A stretch of DNA of 20,062 bases from 43-108 sp001915545. GTDB lineage: Bacteria > Bacteroidota > Bacteroidia > Bacteroidales > Bacteroidaceae. The stretch is taken from NCBI GenBank assembly GCA_902491215.1, contig CABUGV010000048.1, positions 1 through 20,062 on the forward strand, in the 5' to 3' direction. The translations under genes and the position numbers were made by a program. Shown here in pieces: positions 16,037 to 20,062 of the stretch. Under the pieces are notes generated by a model. It did not search any database. It had not been told where the DNA came from and was given only the letters and a program-made list of their open reading frames with translations. Every line of letters starts with the position of its first letter. Position 1 is the stretch's first letter.

Positions 16037-16654
16037 ATGGTAAAATATAACACCAGCCCCGATGAAGGCAACGTACTTCCCAACCTCCTGGGAATAACGG
16101 ACGAGCAGCTGTTGCACCAGTCAGAGCTCGAAGGATTCCTCTATGCCGCCATGTACCTGTCTGAGCGTCTCTCCCCCGACACCCGTTTCGATGCACGCTA
16201 CATCTGCAACATCCACCGTCTGGCCCTGAGCCACCTCTACAAATTCGCAGGCAAGTACCGCAGTGTCAACATGTCCAAAGGCGGCTTCGTCTTTCCGTCA
16301 GCCATATACATCGACCAGGCCATGACCGAGCTGGAACGCGACTTCCTGAACAAACTTCCGCAAACATACAGCGACACAGACACACTCATCCGCGATGTCG
16401 CAAGCGTCCACGCCGAACTGCTCTTCATACACCCGTTCCGCGAAGGAAACGGACGCACAGCCCGCCTCCTCGCCAACCTCATGGTGCAGAAACAAGGCTA
16501 CCCACCCCTACACTTCGAATACATCACCGACACCCACTTCACCGAATACGTCTGCGCCGTCCAATCCGCCGCCGACCGCAACTATCGCCCTATGGAAGAA
16601 ATCATCCGAAAAATATTCTCCGTAAACACATCCCCAATCACTCCAGACAAATAA
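16037..16654 (+). CDS. Fic-domain protein (putative AMP-transferase toxin)
   Basis: A 205-residue Fic/DOC-superfamily protein. The complete active-site motif HPFREGNGRTAR lies at 132-143. H132 is the catalytic base, and N138 and R140 bind the anion and nucleotide. The substrate-docking flap region is VNMSKGGFVFPSA (77-89). Such enzymes transfer AMP, or another phosphate-containing group, from a nucleotide to a hydroxyl side chain of a target protein; the target here is unknown. Its N-terminal helix has QSELEGF where self-inhibited Fic proteins have S-x-x-x-E-G/N, so the Ser is absent and self-inhibition is doubtful. A separate antitoxin is therefore expected, and a candidate lies at 17952-18122. 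Codon use is C-rich compared with the core genes, which suggests transfer. The ATG has no clear Shine-Dalgarno. Confidence 0.92.
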   Translation: MVKYNTSPDEGNVLPNLLGITDEQLLHQSELEGFLYAAMYLSERLSPDTRFDARYICNIHRLALSHLYKFAGKYRSVNMSKGGFVFPSAIYIDQAMTELERDFLNKLPQTYSDTDTLIRDVASVHAELLFIHPFREGNGRTARLLANLMVQKQGYPPLHFEYITDTHFTEYVCAVQSAADRNYRPMEEIIRKIFSVNTSPITPDK

Positions 16655-16692
16655 ATCACATACCCCCCCAAAAAAAAGAAGGCTTACGCACA

Positions 16693-16720
16693 GTCATCCC
16701 TGGCCAGGACCAGGGATCTT
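16693..16720 (+). repeat. REP-like element A (single arm)
   Basis: Begins GTCATCCCTGG and contains an 8-bp inverted repeat ATCCCTGG/CCAGGGAT around CCAGGA. The opposite arm of the doublet is not present; instead TTCATTCCAAGCAGGATGT follows, as also after element E. Confidence 0.75.
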
Positions 16721-16775
16721 ATTCATTCCAAGCAGGATGTCGCATTTATTCAGACAGAAGAACAAAAGAACTTTA

Positions 16776-16975
16776 GCAACAAAGTTGCAGATAAAAACAT
16801 CACATGTGTGATGCAGGTAAATGACACAGCCTTGCTGTGCAGGTAAAGGCATCACATTGGTGATGCAGGTAAGAGCTATTAGCTAGCGAACTTGTTCGCG
16901 TTTACCTAGCAGGCGCAGATTGCGTTTTACCTAGTGAAGCCAGCTTCACGTTTTACCTTGCAAGATGCCATCTTG
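16776..16975. repeat. Hairpin array 1
   Basis: A row of short stem-loops, each with a different stem: GCAAC/GTTGC, CATCAC/GTGATG, CACAG/CTGTG, CATCAC/GTGATG, a central AGCTA/TAGCT, CGAAC/GTTCG, CGCA/TGCG, TGAAG/CTTCA and CAAGATG/CATCTTG. Left of the centre each hairpin is followed by AGGTAA(A), or AGATAAA after the first; right of it each is preceded by TTTACCT. The array as a whole is therefore dyad-symmetric in its linkers but not in its stems. No ORF of credible composition covers it. Confidence 0.85.
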
Positions 16976-16993
16976 CACCGTGCCCCGCGACAC

Positions 16994-17100
16994 GTCATCC
17001 CTGGCTAGGACCAGGGACCTTATCAAAATGACAATGCAAATGCCAGCGAGAGCACTGTACAGACCCACAGACTAGATTCCTGGTCCTTGCCAGGAATGAC
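16994..17100. repeat. REPIN-like doublet B
   Basis: A complete 107-bp element. The left arm GTCATCCCTGG...CCAGGGA and the right arm ATTCCTGG...CCAGGAATGAC are each self-complementary and are also inverted copies of each other. The core contains TGCCAGCGAGAGCACTGTAC. It starts directly after GTGCCCCGCGACAC. Confidence 0.8.
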
Positions 17101-17319
17101 GTTGTAGTAACCAATGTAAACGCCCACTTCTTCTGTTCTTCCTTACAAAAGTAGAAGAGTAGGTACTCATCGCACCATAGGTGCACTACATTGAATAAAC
17201 AAATGTATGTCAAGCTCGCTTGAACAAACATTATCACATTCTATAGAATCTTTTGTTCTTATGTTTTTTTGTCTAAAATAAGAATACACACCACCAATAA
17301 TGCACAGTGCCCGCGACAC
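17101..17319. repeat. Spacer unit 1 with exchangeable hairpins
   Basis: A gene-free stretch repeated, diverged, at 17427-17640. It holds GCACC-ATA-GGTGC (17172-17184), TCAAGC/GCTTGA (17210-17223) and ATTCTATAGAAT (17237-17248), then TTTTGTTCTTATG. The first and third hairpins are different sequences in the second copy. Confidence 0.7.
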
Positions 17320-17426
17320 GTCATCCCTGGCTAGGACCAGGGACCTTATCAAAATGTCAATGCAAATGCCAGCGAGAGCACTGTACAGCGCCGACGATCA
17401 GATTCCTGGTCCCAGCCAGGAATAAC
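17320..17426. repeat. REPIN-like doublet C
   Basis: A complete 107-bp copy, nearly identical to doublet B in the left arm and core. The right arm reads ATTCCTGG then TCCCAG then CCAGGAAT, and ends AATAAC instead of AATGAC. It begins 326 bp after doublet B. Confidence 0.8.
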
Positions 17427-17640
17427 AACTTAGCATTATTAGTAATGTAATCCCCTTATGTCCTTCTCCAACAAAAGAAAGTCGAAGACAAAGCATCTCA
17501 GATGCTATCATTGAATGAAATAAGGTATGTCAAGCTCGCTTGAACATAGATTCGAGCATTCAATGCCTCTTTTGTTCTTATGTTCTTTTGTCCTAAAAAC
17601 AAGTAAACACCCACTAAACACAACAAGTGCCCCCGACAGC
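17427..17640. repeat. Spacer unit 2 with exchangeable hairpins
   Basis: The second copy of the spacer. It holds AGCATCT-C-AGATGCT (17492-17506), the same TCAAGC/GCTTGA hairpin (17530-17543), then GCATT-C-AATGC, then TTTTGTTCTTATG. The sequence between hairpins is recognisably the same as in spacer unit 1. Confidence 0.7.
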
Positions 17641-17756
17641 GTCATCCCTGGCATAGACCAGGGATCTTATCCTAATGACGGCACAAATGCCGGCGACAAA
17701 AAAAGCACATCCTACACTCCACGAACATCAGATTCCTGGTCCTTGCCAGGAATGAC
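17641..17756. repeat. REPIN-like doublet D
   Basis: A complete 116-bp copy with both arms intact (left loop CATAGA, right loop TCCTTG). The core is more diverged, with ATGCCGGCGA in place of ATGCCAGCGA. It begins 321 bp after doublet C. Confidence 0.8.
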
Positions 17757-17781
17757 ATATAATCGTCAATGTAAAAACCAA

Positions 17782-17852
17782 TACCTAGCGTAGCGTTTAC
17801 CTAATGAAGCCGTGCTTCATGTTTACCTAGCAACACCGTTGCCGTTTTACCT
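17782..17852. repeat. Hairpin array 2 (short)
   Basis: TACCTAGCGTAGCG, TTTACCTA, then ATGAAGC-CGT-GCTTCAT, TTTACCTAG, then GCAAC-ACC-GTTGC and TTTTACCT. All linkers are in the TTTACCT direction, so this corresponds to a right half only. Confidence 0.75.
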
Positions 17853-17871
17853 AACATGCATACACCCACAA

Positions 17872-17900
17872 AACAAAAAAGGCAGACCAATTGGTCTGCT
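17872..17900 (-). terminator. Terminator of the antitoxin gene
   Basis: A perfect palindrome GCAGACC-AATT-GGTCTGC (17882-17899) is followed on the minus strand by TTTTTT and more T's (17880-17872). It lies about 50 bp after the stop of the small gene. It supports that gene being real and expressed. Confidence 0.85.
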
Positions 17901-17951
17901 TATATCATAAATACCTTACAATCAATGCAAAGCAAAATCATATTCAAGTAA

Positions 17952-18122
17952 TTATATAGTTACCTTCTGCAAACGTTCCTCAGCATGTTTCATAATCACA
18001 TCAGCCTTTTCCCTAGGAATATCTATCCCCTCTATACGGAACGATGCCAACATCGACAACAATAAAATTTCCTTCTCAGCCTTACTTATAACTCTTTTGT
18101 TCGTTTTCATTTCTGTATTCAT
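17952..18122 (-). CDS. VbhA-like Fic antitoxin
   Basis: A 56-residue protein. The segment VISKAEKEILLLSMLASFRIEG fits the antitoxin VbhA family: an alpha-helix ending in the Fic-inhibitory motif S-x-x-x-E-G (S27, E31, G32 in ASFRIEG). IDIPREKADVIMKHAEERL, a second helix, follows. In this class the Glu reaches into the Fic active site, pairs with the second motif Arg and blocks productive ATP binding. I chose Met at 18122; Met at 18110 or 18128 is possible. The frame stays open to 18263 but would add a hydrophobic stretch absent from the family. Unusually, it is convergent with the Fic gene and separated from it by about 1.3 kb of repeats, not next to it in an operon. A strong terminator follows. 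Whether it partners this Fic is inferred. Confidence 0.7.
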   Translation of the reverse strand: MNTEMKTNKRVISKAEKEILLLSMLASFRIEGIDIPREKADVIMKHAEERLQKVTI

Positions 18123-18235
18123 GTTCATCCATGCGAATATACACAAAAACACCCAAACCACCAACATTTTTGTAACCATTTTCACAACAATCATGTGCAC
18201 CGTGATAATCAAACACCTAAAGTCACAAGCAAAGA

Positions 18236-18345
18236 CAACGCGGTGCGTTGCAGGTAAAATCAATGAGTCAGCAAAGCATCGCTCTGCATTTACCTAATGA
18301 AGTCACACTTCACGTTTAACCTCGCAAGATGCCATCTTGCACCGT
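18236..18345. repeat. Hairpin array 3
   Basis: CAACGC-GGT-GCGTTG followed by AGGTAAA; GCAAAGC-ATC-GCTCTGC (one mismatch) followed by TTTACCTA; TGAAGT-CAC-ACTTCA; then CAAGATG-C-CATCTTG. The linker again changes direction in the middle. It lies about 115 bp upstream of the antitoxin start. Confidence 0.75.
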
Positions 18346-18355
18346 GCCCCTACTC

Positions 18356-18383
18356 GTCATCCCTGGCCCAGACCAAGAATCTT
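18356..18383 (+). repeat. REP-like element E (decayed single arm)
   Basis: Starts GTCATCCCTGG, but the partner strand has become CCAAGAAT, weakening the stem. It is followed by TTCATTCCAGGCAGGATGT, as after element A. Confidence 0.6.
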
Positions 18384-18604
18384 ATTCATTCCAGGCAGGA
18401 TGTAAACAAACTATAAAGACACAAGAACAAATGAACAGAAGAATGCAGATGATGTTCATACGTCTGTCCATGTATGAGCGAGCTCTCACATGCCCCGCCA
18501 CATGTCCATCACAGCAAAAAGATTTGCAGTGCAAGCTCCGCATTCTTTATGAACATAAAGCAGGATGCAACAAGTAATTAAGACATAAGAACAAAAGAAC
18601 TTCA
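18384..18604. other. Gene-free repeat-flanking stretch
   Basis: No supported gene. It contains variants of the AGACATAAGAACAAAAGAAC lead-in that precedes hairpin arrays 1, 4, 5 and 6, and an otherwise unrelated stretch at about 18430-18560. An 82-codon frame crosses it but has no homologous look and begins inside a hairpin. Confidence 0.5.
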
Positions 18605-18797
18605 GCAACAAAGTTGCAGGTAAAAACATCACATATGTGATGCAGGTAAATGACACAGCCTTGCTGTGCAGGTAAAAGCATCACATTGGTGATGCAGGTA
18701 AGAGCTATTAACTAGCGAACTTGTTCGCATTTAACTAGCGCCTTGCGCGTTTACCTTGCAGGCGCAGACTGCGTTTTACCTTGTGAAGTCAGCTTCA
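18605..18797. repeat. Hairpin array 4
   Basis: Same order as array 1: GCAAC/GTTGC, CATCAC/GTGATG, CACAG/CTGTG, CATCAC/GTGATG, centre, CGAAC/GTTCG. An additional GCGC-CTT-GCGC unit follows, then CGCA/TGCG and TGAAG/CTTCA. It ends before the CAAGATG hairpin and continues into ACATGTTCTTGTGTCTAAAA. Confidence 0.85.
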
Positions 18798-18859
18798 CAC
18801 ATGTTCTTGTGTCTAAAAAAGCATATACACCCACAAAAAACAAAGAAGGCCTACGCACA

Positions 18860-18955
18860 GTCATCCCTGGCCAGGACCAGGGATCTTATCTTAATGGAAA
18901 CATCAAAGCCAGCGAGAGCACAATGCAAGTCCACAGATTAGATTCTTGAGATAAT
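18860..18955. repeat. REPIN-like element F (right arm degraded)
   Basis: The left arm is perfect (ATCCCTGG/CCAGGGAT). The core contains AGCCAGCGAGAGCACAATGC. The right arm is reduced to AGATTCTTGAGATAATG. It is the first of three tandem units whose starts are 373 and 301 bp apart. Confidence 0.75.
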
Positions 18956-18995
18956 GTAACATTATAAACCAAGACATAAAAACAAAAGAACTTTA

Positions 18996-19215
18996 GCAAC
19001 AAAGTTGCAGATAAAAACATCACATGTGTGATGCAGGTAAATGACACAGCCTTGCTGTGCAGGTAAAGGCATCACATTGGTGATGCAGGTAAGAGCTATT
19101 AACTAGCGAACTTGTTCGCATTTAACTAGCGCCTTGCGCGTTTACCTTGCAGGCGCAGACTGCGTTTTACCTTGTGAAGTCAGCTTCACGTTTAACCTCG
19201 CAAGATGCCATCTTG
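18996..19215. repeat. Hairpin array 5
   Basis: The fullest array, including GCGC-CTT-GCGC and the final CAAGATG/CATCTTG hairpin. It is preceded by the common lead-in AAACAAAAGAACTTTA and followed by CACCGTGCCCACGACAC and element G. Confidence 0.85.
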
Positions 19216-19232
19216 CACCGTGCCCACGACAC

Positions 19233-19328
19233 GTCATCCCTGGTCCAGACCAGGGATCTTATCTTAATGGAAACATCAAAGCCAGCGAGAGCACAATGCA
19301 AGTCCACAGATTAGATTCTTGAGATAAT
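19233..19328. repeat. REPIN-like element G (right arm degraded)
   Basis: Almost identical to element F, including the same damaged right arm. F and G are therefore copies of one already decayed element made by tandem duplication. The left loop is TCCAGA instead of CCAGGA. Confidence 0.75.
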
Positions 19329-19368
19329 GTAACATTATAAACCAAGACATAAAAACAAAAGAACTTTA

Positions 19369-19516
19369 GCAACAAAGTTGCAGGTAAAAACATCACATGT
19401 GTGATGCAGGTAAGAGCTATTAGCTAGCGAACTTGTTCGCGTTTACCTAGCAGGCGCAGATTGCGTTTTACCTAGTGAAGCCAGCTTCACGTTTTACCTT
19501 GCAAGATGCCATCTTG
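19369..19516. repeat. Hairpin array 6 (shortened)
   Basis: Compared with array 5 it lacks a 52-bp block (the CACAG/CTGTG and second CATCAC/GTGATG hairpins with their linkers) and a 20-bp block (GCGC-CTT-GCGC with linker). The remaining sequence is nearly the same. The two losses together account for the 72-bp difference in repeat period. Confidence 0.85.
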
Positions 19517-19533
19517 CACCGTGCCCCCGACAC

Positions 19534-19640
19534 GTCATCCCTGGCCAGGACCAGGGAGCTCATCTTAATGCAGTCATGAATGCCAGCGAGAGCGCAATGC
19601 AAGTCCAAAGATTAGATTCCTGGTCCCAGTCAGGAATGAC
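19534..19640. repeat. REPIN-like doublet H
   Basis: A complete 107-bp copy with a left arm GTCATCCCTGG...CCAGGGA and a right arm ATTCCTGG then TCCCAG then TCAGGAATGAC (one mismatch). It is preceded by GTGCCCCCGACAC. Confidence 0.8.
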
Positions 19641-19667
19641 GCTGTTGTAGCATATGGAACAACTATT

Positions 19668-19692
19668 ACCTAGCGTAGCGTTTACCTAATGA
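19668..19692. repeat. Hairpin array 7, truncated by the IS
   Basis: Begins TACCTAGCGTAGCG then TTTACCTAATGAAG, the same as array 2. It stops in the first arm of the TGAAGC/GCTTCA hairpin, where the IS end begins. The second arm is absent from the window. Confidence 0.7.
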
Positions 19693-19723
19693 AGGGATAT
19701 TCAGTAAATGTTCCTCAAAGTAA

Positions 19724-19768
19724 GATGACATAGGAAGATGGTCACACATAATCACTTCCTATGCCATC
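19724..19768 (+). terminator. Subterminal hairpin of the IS
   Basis: GATGACATAGGAAG (19724-19737) pairs with CTTCCTATGCCATC (19755-19768), 14 bp with one mismatch. On the plus strand it is followed by ATTTTTATTGTATTTTTC. It may end transcription entering the IS from outside, or that of the transposase. Confidence 0.5.
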
Positions 19769-19873
19769 ATTTTTATTGTATTTTTCTTGTTTTCTCACAT
19801 ATTTCTATCCGTCAAAATATGACGGTTCTGAAGAAGCCGGATGACCTCTTCTGATCCTGTCTGTAAAATCATA

Positions 19874-20062
19874 TCATGCCGCTTTCGCAGTTCTGTTCCT
19901 GACCTTATCTATCATCAGTATGGCATTTGCCGTATGTATTCCAAAGAAAATCCAAAGGATTTCCGTCTTCCTGTTCCTTGCCTTTATCCTTGAGAGCGAG
20001 TAATGCTGCTTCTGGGTGCCGAAGCTTCCTTCAAGACGGGTGGCCCTTTCCTTGGAGAGTTC
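19874..20062 (-). CDS. Transposase C-terminus (partial)
   Basis: The last 62 codons of a transposase whose start lies beyond the right edge. The readable segments are ERATRLEGSFGTQKQHYSL, SRIKARNRKTEILWIFFGIH and TANAILMIDKVRNRTAKAA, then a TGA stop. The E-G-S-F-G-x-x-K pattern followed by a W-x-F-F-G-I-H helix is typical of the end of DDE transposases, and the Glu in RLEGSFG is the likely third catalytic acid. The segment is intact, with no stop or frameshift visible. It was found by translating the minus strand directly, since it has no start in the window. Confidence 0.8.
   Translation of the reverse strand, partial: ELSKERATRLEGSFGTQKQHYSLSRIKARNRKTEILWIFFGIHTANAILMIDKVRNRTAKAA

Larger units (their letters stand above)
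19694..20062 (-). mobile_element. Insertion sequence, one end (partial)
   Basis: The terminus GGGATATTCAGTAAATG directly abuts a broken hairpin array. A subterminal 14-bp hairpin and a transposase C-terminus follow. The rest lies beyond the window. The IS family is not assigned. Confidence 0.75.

Noticed and set aside
16118..16135. Self-inhibitory motif in the Fic N-terminus
   Set aside because: QSELEG aligns with S-x-x-x-E-G but has Gln instead of Ser at the first position. I treat it as an ordinary first helix, not a proven inhibitor.
18123..18263. N-terminal extension of the antitoxin with a hydrophobic stretch
   Set aside because: The frame is open, but antitoxins of this family are about 50-65 residues and lack a membrane segment. 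The extension also reaches into hairpin array 3.
18743..19322. Recurring ORFs starting MRVYLAGADCVLPCEV in the repeats
   Set aside because: They are translations of the hairpin arrays (GCGCGTTTACC...) and recur only because the DNA repeats. There is no ribosome-binding site or family resemblance.
16776..19516. CRISPR array
   Set aside because: The regularly recurring sequence is only a 7-base linker that changes strand in mid-array. The intervening segments are short palindromes, not 30-40 bp spacers, and no cas gene is present.

Overview
The window looks like a chromosomal segment of a Bacteroidales bacterium, most likely Prevotellaceae. The evidence is the type III glutamine synthetase, the LL-diaminopimelate aminotransferase route to DAP, the nqrABCDEF operon, and an HU-like protein / tiny protein / DUF5675 cassette. 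Several genes are also preceded by Bacteroidetes-type promoters (TTG or TTTG, then 19-21 nt, then TAnnTTTG). The genus is inferred, not proven.

Positions 30-13020 are ordinary core genome, all on the minus strand. Reading with transcription from right to left: the Na+-translocating NADH:quinone reductase operon nqrA-B-C-D-E-F (13020-6910) closes with a clear hairpin/T-run terminator. A nucleotidyltransferase-fold protein follows with its own promoter. Next come diaminopimelate epimerase (dapF) and LL-diaminopimelate aminotransferase (dapL), adjacent steps of lysine/peptidoglycan precursor synthesis. Glutamine synthetase III (nitrogen assimilation) and a VTC-domain polyphosphate-polymerase-like protein complete the block. 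NqrC is unusual: it carries an N-terminal rubredoxin-like four-cysteine domain.

Positions 13020-15700 hold two HU-like DNA-binding proteins, a 37-residue peptide and a DUF5675 protein, all on the minus strand. Between them are a structured 3' region and a roughly 300-nt leader.

Positions 15780-19693 form an accessory island. A Fic-domain protein lies on the plus strand at 16037-16654. A small protein with the Fic-inhibitory S-x-x-x-E-G motif (VbhA-like antitoxin) lies on the minus strand at 17952-18122. The space between and after them is filled with two interwoven repeat families. One is a REPIN-like doublet of about 107 bp: two self-complementary GTCAT...CCTGG...CCAGG arms in inverted orientation. 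The other is an array of short, mostly different perfect stem-loops joined by a constant AGGTAAA (left half) or TTTACCT (right half) linker. Tandem copies show whole hairpins gained, lost or replaced by unrelated hairpins at the same place while the flanks stay the same. This is the most unusual structure in the window.

From 19694 to the right edge lies the end of an insertion sequence with the C-terminus of a DDE-type transposase. It interrupts a hairpin array. The same terminal sequence occurs in inverse orientation at positions 1-54, where it forms the last codons of the VTC gene, so an IS-like end also seems to bound the left side.
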